From Culex pipiens pallens (lineage: Eukaryota > Arthropoda > Insecta > Diptera > Culicidae): 64,000 bases of DNA. The translations under genes were made by a program, and so were the position numbers. Shown here piece after piece: positions 39,210 through 49,440 of this stretch. The DNA is taken from NCBI RefSeq assembly GCF_016801865.2, contig NC_068937.1:127442955-127506954 (forward strand), given 5' to 3'. Below the pieces are notes generated by a model. The model was given only the letters and a program-made list of their open reading frames with translations. It ran no database searches and had not been told where the DNA came from. The number at the start of each line of letters is the position of its first letter. The first letter of the stretch is position 1.

Positions 39210-42200
39210 TTGTTCAAGTAAATGCTAGAAGTATAAGTAATATTAACCGTTTTGATAAGCTTAAATTTGCTCTTCACAAGTTGCCACGTAAACCAGATGT
39301 GCTTGTTGTGAGTGAAACATGGGTTTCCGTTGATTTAGTTCAACTATACGATATTGATGGTTACGAATCAACTTTTTCTTGTCGTAAAGATGGTAGAGGG
39401 GGCGGTCTAGCTGTGTTTGTGCTTAAAAAACTCAACTTTTCAATTATCAATAGTTCAGAAATAGTCTCTGCAAATAACTCGATAAATTTCATTCAAATTA
39501 AAATTTTTAGTGATAACGATAAATCTCTTCTTGTTTCTTCTTATTATAGGCCACCAGATGATAGTATTTTAACTGATTTTTTCAACCATTTAGAAAGTAC
39601 ATTATCTTCAAGTAACTCATTACACATACTCGTAGGCGACATAAACATAGATACTAAATCCTCTTCTACTAAATTAAACGATTATTTAAATATCTTATCA
39701 TCATTCGGTTTTTCGATTACTAACACAAACATAACTAGACCATCCAGTAACTCAATTATTGATCATGTAGCATTTAATTATACTGAACATTTTTCAATCA
39801 TTAATGATACCATCCATAATCCTGACAGTGATCATAATTTTATTGTTACTTTAGTTCCATTTTCTCCTCATTTATTACCAAACACACCTAAATTTAAACA
39901 ACACATCAATTATTGTAGATTAGAGCAACTTCTTGAACTACGATTTAATCCAACCTACATGGGCAATTATGATGATCCTAATGAATTTTACAATTATTTC
40001 CTTTCGACTCTTAACAGAACTTTAACAGAATGCACGACACAAATCGAACTAAAGTCAAAACCATCAGAAATCTGTCCTTGGATGACTGATGGTTTAAAAA
40101 CTTTGCTGAATTCATCGAAAAATCTAAGAAAAAAAAGAAAGAAGTTTGTTTCACTAGGTAAAAATACTGATAATATTGACATAAAAATACAGAATCTAAC
40201 TGAAAGAATTCAAAATTATAACGACACATTGAACAAAAAGTACTACATTAACAAATTTGCAAATGCCAAGAACACAAAAGAAATTTGGAATAATATTAAT
40301 AATGTCTTAGGGCGTAATAAAAAATTCAACTCACCATCTGAAATGACCCAAACTCTTCCTTCTGGCCAACAAGTAAAAATATCAAAAAAACAAGAAATCG
40401 TGAACGAATTCAATAAATATTTCACTTCAATTGGAGAACAAATGGCTCAGAAAATTGTAATTAACCCGAATGATGATATAAACAAATTTGAAACGTTGAA
40501 ACGAAGTCAAAGAACTTTTTTCCTAAATCCTACTAATGAAACTGAAATTGAAAATCTAATTAATTCGTTTAGTAACAATACTGCTAGTGGCTTCGATAAA
40601 ATTAGTGCTTTCCTTCTTAAAAAGTTAAGTCATGTAGTTTCCCCTATTCTTTCTAATATTTTCAATTTGTGTATGTCTCTAGGCATTTATCCTGATAAAT
40701 TAAAAATAGCTAGGGTAACCCCAGTTTTTAAAGCAGGTTCCCCTTCATTATTTAACAATTATAGGCCCATCTCTGTTTTGTCTGTCCTCAATAAGATATT
40801 TGAAAAAATTCTATTCAATCGCTTAACCATTTTTCTAAATAGTAATAATTTTCTCTGTCCCCAACAATATGGTTTTCGGGAAAAATCATCTACATCGAAT
40901 GCTGTTATTGACCTCGTAAATAAGATTCAACTTAACTTAGATAATCGCGATGACGTTCTTGGTTTATTTTTAGATTTATCGAAAGCATTTGATACAGTTG
41001 ATCGAAAAATATTAATAGATAAACTTAGATATGCTGGCGTTCGTGGTATTGCTTTGGATTTATTTACTAGTTATCTTTCTAATCGTGCTCAGTTTGTTTG
41101 TATTGATGGAATACATAGCTTGCTAACTTTAGTAAACGTGGGAGTACCTCAAGGCTCTGTGCTTGGTCCATTGTTTTTTATTATATACTTAAATGATTTT
41201 TCGTTACTTCCTCTTAAAGGGGACTTGAGGCTCTTTGCAGATGATTCTTCTCTCTTTTATAATAACAAGTCTACTAACATGAATGATCTTAATTTGCGAG
41301 ACGATCTAACAATAGTAATCGAATACTTTAGATTGAATAAATTAACATTGAATAATAACAAAACGAACATTATAAATATAAAAAATTCTTCACGTTCAAT
41401 ACCCAATAGTTTATCTCTCACCACAAGTAAATTTCCAGATTTAGAAGTAGTCTCAGACACTAAATATTTAGGTATCATTCTAGATAATCGTCTTAATTGG
41501 TCAGCACATATCAACGCTCTTATACTAAAACTTCATAAAATCACTGGTATCATCTTTAAAATAAAGCACAAGCTTCCTCAAAAAGTTCTTTTTCTCATCT
41601 ATCATTCTCTATTTCATTCTATACTTTCCTATGTAACAGCTGTTTGGGGTAATGCATGTGGTCTTCTTATCAATAAACTTCAAGTAGCTCAAAATAGAAT
41701 CCTAAAAATCATCTTAAATCTTCCTATTCGTAGTCACACAGTCGCTTTGTATGTAAAGAATAATATTTTACCTGTCAGGGGAATATATGTGTTTCAAGTT
41801 TGTAGTTTCATTTACCTTTGCTTAAATAATAAAACCCATAGTAATACTAAATTTGTTCGTTCTAACCATCAATATGGTACAAGATATCACGATCTGTTGA
41901 ATCGTCCTAACGTAACCACAGTACCTGGTGAGCGCAGTATAAATTTCAATGGAGCTCAGCTTTATAATTATTTTAACAATAGATTTGGTAAAAGTTCATC
42001 CTTAAATATCTTCAAAAATCAACTAAAGCAGTGTTTGTCCCGACCTGACATCATAGAAAAACTTCTAAAGTCCGTTAATATTTTCGCTTAATTATTTTGT
42101 TAGTTAATTCTCCGATTCATTCCCTCGTTTGTATTTGCATCCATCTTGAACACATTTATCTTGGTAGTTTTCTTTTATTTATTTTCAGCCGCTAATCGCC

Positions 42201-42397
42201 AGAAACCGAACTCCTTAAAAGGTCTACGCCGATGGAGTTCTGGAGCCAGCCGCATCAACTTTGTCGTTACATTTTTATTTAATTTTCAATGACATGTAAT
42301 CTACTTAATTTGTATTGCACATTGAAAAGAAACAGTTTTTTCAGTCAGCACTTTGCTGGCTTTTTCTGTCAAATAAAACAATCAATCAATCAATCAA
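39210..42397 (+). mobile_element. 5'-truncated non-LTR retrotransposon (LINE) with (CAAT)n tail
   Basis: A 9-bp target duplication, TCAAACTTT, stands at 39201-39209 and 42398-42406. The element begins inside the endonuclease domain, has an open frame to 42091, a 3' untranslated region of about 300 bp and a CAATCAATCAATCAAT tail. Removing it rejoins the interspersed repeat that is continuous at 23310-23585. The intact reading frame suggests a fairly recent insertion. Confidence 0.95.
39212..42091 (+). CDS. LINE endonuclease/reverse transcriptase (ORF2), 5'-truncated
   Basis: The frame is open from the element's left edge and no genuine start codon is visible; about 959 residues. It begins in the first endonuclease motif (QVNARS), followed by VVSETWV, the GRGGGLAVFV segment, SSYYRPPD, VGDINIDT and SDHNFIV (catalytic His). 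The reverse transcriptase domain shows ARVTPVFKAGSP, NYRPISVLSVLNKIFEK, QYGFREKSST, LFLDLSKAFDTVD (Asp of box A), GVPQGSVLGPLFFIIYLND and the catalytic LFADDSS. A C-terminal region with YGTRYHD follows, without RNase H. ORF1 is missing. The CR1/L2/Jockey-like group is the likely clade. It copies LINE RNA into nicked target DNA in the nucleus; this copy lacks a promoter and ORF1 and is probably inactive by itself. Confidence 0.95.
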   Translation, partial: VQVNARSISNINRFDKLKFALHKLPRKPDVLVVSETWVSVDLVQLYDIDGYESTFSCRKDGRGGGLAVFVLKKLNFSIINSSEIVSANNSINFIQIKIFSDNDKSLLVSSYYRPPDDSILTDFFNHLESTLSSSNSLHILVGDINIDTKSSSTKLNDYLNILSSFGFSITNTNITRPSSNSIIDHVAFNYTEHFSIINDTIHNPDSDHNFIVTLVPFSPHLLPNTPKFKQHINYCRLEQLLELRFNPTYMGNYDDPNEFYNYFLSTLNRTLTECTTQIELKSKPSEICPWMTDGLKTLLNSSKNLRKKRKKFVSLGKNTDNIDIKIQNLTERIQNYNDTLNKKYYINKFANAKNTKEIWNNINNVLGRNKKFNSPSEMTQTLPSGQQVKISKKQEIVNEFNKYFTSIGEQMAQKIVINPNDDINKFETLKRSQRTFFLNPTNETEIENLINSFSNNTASGFDKISAFLLKKLSHVVSPILSNIFNLCMSLGIYPDKLKIARVTPVFKAGSPSLFNNYRPISVLSVLNKIFEKILFNRLTIFLNSNNFLCPQQYGFREKSSTSNAVIDLVNKIQLNLDNRDDVLGLFLDLSKAFDTVDRKILIDKLRYAGVRGIALDLFTSYLSNRAQFVCIDGIHSLLTLVNVGVPQGSVLGPLFFIIYLNDFSLLPLKGDLRLFADDSSLFYNNKSTNMNDLNLRDDLTIVIEYFRLNKLTLNNNKTNIINIKNSSRSIPNSLSLTTSKFPDLEVVSDTKYLGIILDNRLNWSAHINALILKLHKITGIIFKIKHKLPQKVLFLIYHSLFHSILSYVTAVWGNACGLLINKLQVAQNRILKIILNLPIRSHTVALYVKNNILPVRGIYVFQVCSFIYLCLNNKTHSNTKFVRSNHQYGTRYHDLLNRPNVTTVPGERSINFNGAQLYNYFNNRFGKSSSLNIFKNQLKQCLSRPDIIEKLLKSVNIFA

Positions 42398-42700
42398 TCA
42401 AACTTTGTGGGGGCCTTCCCTATGACCAAATAAGCTATTTTGTGTCATTGGTTCACCCATACAAGTCTCCATACAATTTTGGCTGCTGTCCATACAAAAA
42501 TGGTATGTAAATATTCAAACAGCTGTAACTTTTGAGTGAATTTTCTGATCAATTTGGTGTCTTCGGCAAAGTTGTAGGTATTGTTGAGGACAATTGAGAA
42601 AAAGTAGGTACACAATGACAAAAAATAGCATATTTGGTCATAGGGAAGGCCCCCACAAAGTTTGAGCCAAATCAAAAAATACTAATAAAAATCATTTCCG
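42398..42700 (-). repeat. Right part of the interspersed repeat around the LINE
   Basis: CTTTGTGGGGGCCTTCCC, GTCCATACAAAAATGG and GGTGTCTTCGGCAAAGTTGT match the complement of 23330-23520. The GTGGGGGCCTTCCC word recurs near 42655 (AAGGCCCCCAC), so the copy may be a partial tandem. Confidence 0.85.
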
Positions 42701-43284
42701 GTTTTGGTAGAGAATTGCTCACCTAACTAATTTTCACCATTCCAAAATTCTACTTTTTTCAGTGTAACGAAAAATTTCGGATTTTTGAAATGAGAAAATT
42801 CAGGACCACCCTAGGATCAACATGGCCAAAAGACGTAGAACTTCATACTGAACAATAGTTCCTTTGACACCAAAGCTTTTTTTTTTTTGACTAAACACCC
42901 GATATTTCCACCAACATATTTCGCAGGGATGGATGTAAAAAGGCCAAAAACATAGTGTAAATAAAAAGTCCGTTCTGCTCGCTTTAGTTATTAAATAACT
43001 AAAAAATGACGAATTCCTCGTCACAGTGTCCTGATGGAAACAAATATCGAGCTCGAGTTGTCACTCTCCCTGCACAACATGTTAGCTGTCATCGGGCGAT
43101 AGGCTTAGACTGTCTAAAAACATTGTTATCTTTTTCGTGAGTAATTCATTTAATTAAAAATCATCGAATAACATGGCAAAACAATACGTTTGAGCATTGA
43201 GCCTGTGCTCGAAAATCTTCAAATGTGGCATCCCTGCTTAGACAACCAGTTATAAGTCGCATGGCATGAAAACTATAGCTATAG
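42701..43284. other. Intergenic DNA, no gene recognised
   Basis: AT-rich, without repeat ends that I can define. Confidence 0.35.
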
Positions 43285-43423
43285 CTATCGAGAAATTAAA
43301 AGTGAGAGTGTGTGCAACATGGAGTTAAACTTTCTGTGAAGTTGCTGTGAAGATTACCACGGCACTTTGAAAAGTTTAACTCCATGTTGCACGCACACAC
43401 TCTCACTTTTAATTTCTCGATAG
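43285..43423. repeat. Perfect-looking 139-bp hairpin
   Basis: CTATCGAGAAATTAAAAGTG is mirrored by CACTTTTAATTTCTCGATAG ending at 43423. Inner sequence (AGAGTGTGTGCAACATGGAG and GTTAAACTTT) is mirrored too, with one or two mismatches, around a loop of about 40 bp. A MITE is likely. Confidence 0.9.
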
Positions 43424-44180
43424 AAAGAGAAAGCAGATCTGATGCAAACAAATCAACTTCTATGGCACTCAGAGGTGTAATTGTGTATAGTTAATCTTCG
43501 ACTAGAAAGTCTCTGGCTTGAATTTAAGATTTAAGGAGATATGTTTTTTTAATATATCACATTTGAACAGTGTTATGTTATGAAAAGCGGCATATTTTTC
43601 GAATCATAATAAAACGTCACAATATTTTTAATGTCACAATTTATTTGAGAGTTTTCCTGTATCAACTTTACACAATTCATCAATACAGATATCAGTACGC
43701 AGATTGAAACTAAACTTTGCCTTTCTTAAAATTTTAATTCACGAATCTTCCGCTTTGAAACTTGTCAAACGTCCTAATTTTCACCGTCGCTTTTTTTTTA
43801 AAGGTGTGACTAACTATTTCTTTGTTTGTGTGTGTCTGTGTGTGTGGTGTAACGATTCTCGATCGTTTGCAGTTGTTTGTGTGTCAGGAACATAACTCAT
43901 CTAACGCGCTGGCTAAGTGGATCAATTCATCAATCTAAAACACTACAACACGGTACTCTCAACTTATTATCACAAGGAGTTTAGATGGAAATGAAAGCAG
44001 CTTTTCGTTTTCCGTGGTGGGAAAGGGGGGGGGCAATTTTTCGCGTAAAATTAAATTCGTCGCTCGGCGCAAATAAATAGGGATTTCGTGTAGATTCCAG
44101 GGGGTTTTGTTTTGAGACCGACTGCGGTGGTGAGGAAATAAATACTGGGGTGTTTTGGGACAGGGACAGATCGGCTCAGC
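43424..44180. other. 3' flank of the minus-strand malic enzyme gene
   Basis: AT-rich, with a (GT)n patch at about 43826-43850 and a G-run at 44022. It should hold the 3' untranslated region of the malic enzyme gene. A possible minus-strand AATAAA lies far away at about 43639; no nearer one was seen. Confidence 0.35.
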
Positions 44181-46406
44181 TTATGCCTGCAGCTGAGTCG
44201 GGTTGATCGAACCGCCGGTGACTTCCTTCTGCGGGGGCCACTTCCAGGTGACGGGCATGGCCGACTCGTAGTTGAAGTTGTACAGGTGCGTCTTGATGTA
44301 GGCCAGCTTGTCCTTGGGCTCCGGGTAAGTCGAGGCCAGTCCTGGGAAAATGGAAGACGTATGAGTTGAAATCTAAAGCCACAGATAACTAGCATGTAAA
44401 GTTCACTGAAGCTCTATGGAGCTATTTCTTTTCAGATTATTGTAACTGGAAGTGACTGGATAACCCAAAAACATTAGATACTTTTTACAGCCGAATGAAG
44501 TTACCTGAAGCTCTACCTCCTCGAACAAGTACCAAATACTCCCCCGTTGAGTATGTTGATCTTCAATTGACTGGTTCCTTAACTTTAGAGTGTCCCACAC
44601 TAACCTGAAGTTAAATCTTCTCGAAAGACCCCCCATCGGCCCACCCCCAACTTACCCTTCTCATACGCAAACTTGGTCACCCCGACGGCAATCTCCAGCG
44701 AGCAGTCCCGGATGGCACCGAGCGGCGGGTACAGCGAGCCCTTGTCCAGGTCCTCCTGCGCGACGTGATCCGCCACGGCCTGGGCCGCGATCAGGAACAT
44801 GTCCTCCGGGATGTGGTGCGTGCCGGTGGCGATCACCCCGAGTGCGATGCCCGGGAAGATGTACGCGTTGTTGCCCTGGCCGGGCAGGAAAGTCTTGCCG
44901 CCGTACTGGACGGGCGGGAAGGGCGAACCGGACGCGAAAATGCAGCGACCCTGGAAGAAGCAGAAGAATACGGTTGGTGAGTTGGGGTGAGGATCGCGAT
45001 CGTGACGACTTACCTCGGTGTTATCGTACGCGGCCTGGGCAGTGCACTCGGCCTTGGAGGTCGGGTTCGACAGAGCGAAGATGATGGGCCGGTCGTTGTT
45101 CTTGCCCATGGCTTGGAGGATTTCCGGGGTGAAGGCACCTCCGGCGGCCGAAGCACCGATCAGCACCGAAGGTTTCACCTCGTTGACGACCTCGGCAAAG
45201 TTCTTCATCACTTTGTGCTCCTTGGCGTAGAAGGCTTTGTGGCCACCGAGGCGACCCTCGGGACGGCCCTTGGCCAGCAGACCGTCAATGTCGAACAGCC
45301 AGATCTTGTCGCGGGCTTCCTGCAGGGTTAAACCTTCGACCTGCATGGCTTTGCAGACGAGATCAGCAATACCGATCGCGGCTTCACCGGCACCCAAGAA
45401 CAGGAACGTGTTCTCGGAGATCTTCTTGCCGGTGACGCGCTTCGAAGCCAGCAAACCAGCTACGGCAACCGAGGCCGTTCCCTGGATATCGTCGTTGAAC
45501 GTGCAGTACGTGTCACGGTACTTGTCCAGGAAGCGGAAAGCGTTGTGGTTACCAAAGTCCTCAAACTGGATCAACGTATTCTGGCCGTATCGCTTGACGA
45601 CGGCCTCCATGAACTCGTCGATGAAGTCATCGTACTCCTTACCCTGGATGCGGTTGTGGCGAAGGCCGACGTACAGTGGATCCTCGAGCAGAGCGGTGTT
45701 GTTCGTGCCGACATCGATCACGATCGGCAAACACTGGTGCGGTGGGATACCGGCCAAGGCAGTGTACAGGGCGAGCTTACCGACCGGAATGCCCATTCCG
45801 CAGGCGCCCAGGTCACCCAATCCGAGGATCCGTTCGCCGTCCGTCACCACAATGGCGCGCACGTCCGACTCGGGCCAGTTCCGCAGAACCTCGTAAATGT
45901 ACCCACGATCGTTGATCGTGACAAACAAACCACGAGGTCGGCGGTAGATCAGCCCAAACTTCTGACAGGCCAACCCCACGGTCGGCGTGTACACGATCGG
46001 CATCATCTTCTCCACGTCCTCGGAGATCAGCCGGAAGAACAGCTTCTCGTTACGATCCTGCAGGTCGACCAGGTACAGATACTTGTTGAGATCTTCCTGG
46101 TAGCGCGAGATCGAAATCCGGCACAGCTCCAGCTGCTCCTCCTGGTTCTTGAACCGAGCCGGCTGCAGCCCGTGGATGCCCAGCACCTGGCGCTCCTCCA
46201 GGGTAAACGCCAAACCCTTGTTCAAGCGCGGGTCACGCAGATGATCGATGCCCATGACCATCGAGGGGCTGATGATGTCCCCGGTCACCTCATGGTACCG
46301 GCGCGTCGGCGCAGCCGATGGCGCCGTTGACTTGGGCATTAGACTCTTGGTCGGGGACGCCGTCGCCGCCGAAATGGTCTTCAGGGCGTTGGAAGTGCCG
46401 CTCAAG
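44181..46406 (-). CDS. Malic enzyme, second gene, four exons, first exon not found
   Basis: Exons found: 46406-45014, 44950-44656 and 44341-44181, giving 615 aa after the missing first exon. Introns: 63 bp (GTAAGT...CTTCCAG) and 314 bp (GTAAGTT...TTTCCCAG). The acceptor GTTTTTGTTACAG|C at 46407 shows the coding sequence continues upstream. The first internal Met is at 46339 (MPKSTAP). Key motifs match the plus-strand gene: VYTPTVGLACQKFGL, VVTDGERILGLGDLGACGMG, FEDFGNHNAF, FNDDIQG, FLGAGEAAIGIADL, ALSNPTSKAECT, FASGSPFPPV and PGQGNNAYIFPG. Exon 4 encodes LASTYPEPKDK to the end (INPTQLQA), the family's normal C terminus. The N-terminal region is Ser/Thr/Ala-rich. Its location in the cell depends on the missing exon. 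The two genes are convergent paralogues, about 5.4 kb apart with the LINE between. Cofactor not decided. Confidence 0.93.
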
Positions 46407-47648
46407 CTGTAACAAAAACAGATTTAACTCCTCATTATCTTCGAGCGATATGTTTTCATTTATCCCATCTAACGCTAACGTTTAAAGTAAAAATTGGTAG
46501 GCGGTGGCCAAAACAAACGCTAAATTTAGCGACCATCGCGTCGCCGCCATTATTATCTTAGGTTAGGTTGCTTGGATCGTTTCGTCGATCGCGAGACAAG
46601 CACTCTTGGTTGGAGATTTCATATGTTAAAAATAGCGCTGCCGCGCGGCCAACTTTGTTTGCGTGGCTTACTGTGTATCAAGCTAGCAAAAGGGGAAGTT
46701 CGAGGTCAGCGATTTGGTTTGACGATAGCCAGAACGGTTGGTTTGGTTCGGCTTCAGTTACGACATCAAACTGGTGCAGACAGCTGATTGCCACTTGTTG
46801 AGGATGCTCTATTCGAACTGTTTTGATCATGAAGTGAAAATTGGAAGCTACTCATTTGAAACGTTCAAACTCGCTAATATATTCTCTTTGCTTCATTAAG
46901 GTATTCGCAACGCTTGGCAACAGCCCCAACTTTCTTCGATTCCCTTTTGGCGTGGCACGATTTACATTGGATTTACCGTTAATCTGGATGACAGCGGTTA
47001 GGGGGCGTTAGCACTGTTGAATCTGGTGAAACTTTGTGTTCAGTGATCCCAGAAGGTTTACTACACTCAGGAATCAAGAAATCTGATATTTTTAAACTTT
47101 TAAGGGATTTATAATGGATTTTGATAAAATAAACTGTAACAATACGTGACCGAAGCCTTAATCGACCACCTGGACCAACAGTTGAACTCCAACTGAATCA
47201 AAGTCCAAAGAGACCCAACTGTGGTTTGTAATTTGAACCCTGGAACTCGTTTCTTCTGTAAGCTACCTGTACCCATATTGGTCCTACTTGGCGTGAAACG
47301 CCAACTCAAATTTGTGAATGTTTTCCTGTTCAGTAACCCTTAAACAACGCCACACGAGCAGGTATTGCGTATCCGTACGCGATACGCATATTCAAAAGTT
47401 TTTTTTTACAGCCGCGATTTGGCTATCAAAAGACAAACTAGTGGTGAGGCTTTCAAGGTTTAAGGCAAAAAGGGCTCGTGGAAGATGTGCGAAGACTAGT
47501 TTGTCTATGTTTGTGCGAACGAAACTGGTTCTTCAGGGGTGATATGCGAAATCTTTCATCAAATTTAGTAAACCCTGTAAAGAATGAAAGTTTTATTTGG
47601 CTCTCAGAATAACAAATTAAATGAGAAACACTAAAAAATTTACAAACA
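46407..47648. other. Upstream region of the minus-strand malic enzyme gene
   Basis: The first exon and promoter should lie here or further right. Candidate donors on the minus strand (ATGGGTACAG|GTAGCT near 47268) have the wrong phase to join the acceptor at 46407. Frames at 46568-46801 are not recognised. The stretch 46500-46800 is GC-richer than its surroundings and may be 5' leader. Confidence 0.4.
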
Positions 47649-47977
47649 CAAATTATCCAAAGATTTGTATGGTACTTCGGATAATCGATTCACGAACATT
47701 TTTTTTAATTTTCTTACTTTTAACATGAAATAAGAGTTCTGTCAAGTCAAATTTGATTGGTTGATTGCCTATTGAACTAAAAAAATAAGTTTTATAAATA
47801 TTTGTATACCGCCATTTTGGCCGCCATCTAGGATTTGAAATTTTTTAATCACTTTAGAGTAGTATAGGGGTCATACTTAAGCTCATCAATCAAAAACAAA
47901 GGGAACCAAAAAAATGTGTGATTCGATTATCCGAAGTGAAGGTTTGCCAAGGCCTTCGGATAATCGAGTCTGAACTG
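47649..47977 (-). mobile_element. TTATCCGAAG-type MITE, copy 2
   Basis: The right terminus reads CAGTTCAGACTCGATTATCC on the minus strand and is followed by TA. AAGATGGCGGCCA-like (47808-47830) and CTAAAG/ACTTTAGAGTAG blocks match copies at 7930 and 63730. The left terminus is ragged. The termini resemble Tc1/pogo-type ends. Confidence 0.75.
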
Positions 47978-48135
47978 TATGTGCCTGACAAAATTTTGAA
48001 TAAATTCTTGCTAAAAGATTACATAGGAGACCATTTTGCAAAACTATATAATACATTGTAGAAAAAAGCAAAAACTGCTCGAATGGAAATGCTCCAATGA
48101 AACGACTGACAGATGTCAGAAGTCTGAATCCTCAG
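47978..48135. other. Short spacer without recognised features
   Basis: AT-rich; nothing identified. Confidence 0.3.
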
Positions 48136-48850
48136 AGCAGTTCACTACGAAATCGACCTTTTTTTAAATTTTTGTATTTTTAAATCTGGCTGAAACTTTT
48201 TTGATGCTTTCTGTATGCCAAAAGAAGCCATTTTGCATCATTAGTTTGTCTATATAAATTTCCATTCAAATTTGGCATCTGTCCATACAAAAATGATATA
48301 CGAAAATTCAAAAATCTGTATATTTTGAAAGAATTTTTTAATCGATTTGGAGTCTTCGGCAAAGTTGCAGGCATGAATTAGGACTACACTGAAAAAAATG
48401 ATACATGTTAAAAAAAGTTGGTGATTTTTAATTTAACTTTTTGTCACTTAAACTTGATATGCAAAAAACACTATTTTTTATATGTTTTAGGGTACATAAA
48501 ATGCCAACTTTTCAGGAATTTCCAGTTTTAGTGACAAAAGTAAAATCAAAAATCACCAATTTTTTTTTACCGTGTATCATTTTTTCAGTGTAGTCCTTAT
48601 CCATACCTACAACTTTGCCGAAGACACCAAATCGATCAAAAAAATGCTTTAAAGGATACAGATTTTTGAATTTTCACATATCAATTTTGTATGGACAACT
48701 GCCAAATTTGTATGGAAATTTATATGAACAAACTAATGATGCAAAATGGCTACTTTGGTCATACCGAAGACACCAAAAAAGTTTCAGCCGGATTAAAAAA
48801 AATACAAAAAGAAAATCGAATGAGCGAAATCTGAGAGAATTGCTCCTCAG
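48136..48850. repeat. Foldback of TTTGCCGAAGACACC-type repeats
   Basis: CTTCGGCAAAGTTGCAGGCA at 48354 mirrors ATACCTACAACTTTGCCGAA at 48603, and GTTTGTCTATATAAATTTCC mirrors GGAAATTTATATGAACAAAC. It is a two-armed relative of the repeat at 23310-23585. The central 48380-48600 is also mirrored (ACTGAAAAAAATGATAC against GTATCATTTTTTCAGT). Confidence 0.8.
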
Positions 48851-49440
48851 TTAACTGATATTTTGCTTAAATGGCAATGTGGAATTGTATCTACTTCCTA
48901 CTAAAGTAATCAACACATAAACATGACAAAACTTTACAAGACAAATCTTATTTGATTGATAAATTTCTTTTAGGCAATCATGATTTTCACATTTCTTTAA
49001 CAAAATGGTACAATACGAAAAGTAGGTAAGAAACTGACAAAGAACTATGGTTGAAACGGAAATTTCTGTCGCAGAACAAAGCAATCGATAATTTAATTTG
49101 ATATCTGCCAATCCAAATCGCACTGTGCATCGATTCATCTTTTGTCTTCCATAGACCTTCCCCTGCTAAGTGGTCCAATTGACAATCAACAGAGCAGATA
49201 CCAAATAATAATGGCGACAAAAAAACATCAATCCATCATCATTGTGTCTGGTGCCATTTCCGAAAAATAAGAGTAATATATTACCCAAGCAACCACTACC
49301 AACGACCACCGATAACCAGCTCTCAGCTGACCAACCGACCTGTAGCCAGAGAAGCCTGCTTTGTTGACAGCTATTATCACCTTCAGTAGGCGCGCGCGCT
49401 CGCATGCTATTCATTAGAGCCGTTGTGATAAGTGATAAGA
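48851..49440. other. Intergenic DNA, no gene recognised
   Basis: Complex sequence with short minus-strand frames (up to 95 codons) that carry no recognisable motif. Confidence 0.3.

Noticed and set aside
45545..46330. 261-codon plus-strand open frame opposite the malic enzyme
   Set aside because: It is antisense to the highly conserved malic enzyme exon. GC-rich third positions remove stops from the opposite strand, and the peptide has no domain look.
47109..47309. First exon of the minus-strand malic enzyme at ATGGGTACAG|GTAGCT (about 47268)
   Set aside because: Joining it to the acceptor at 46407 gives an immediate stop because the phase is wrong.
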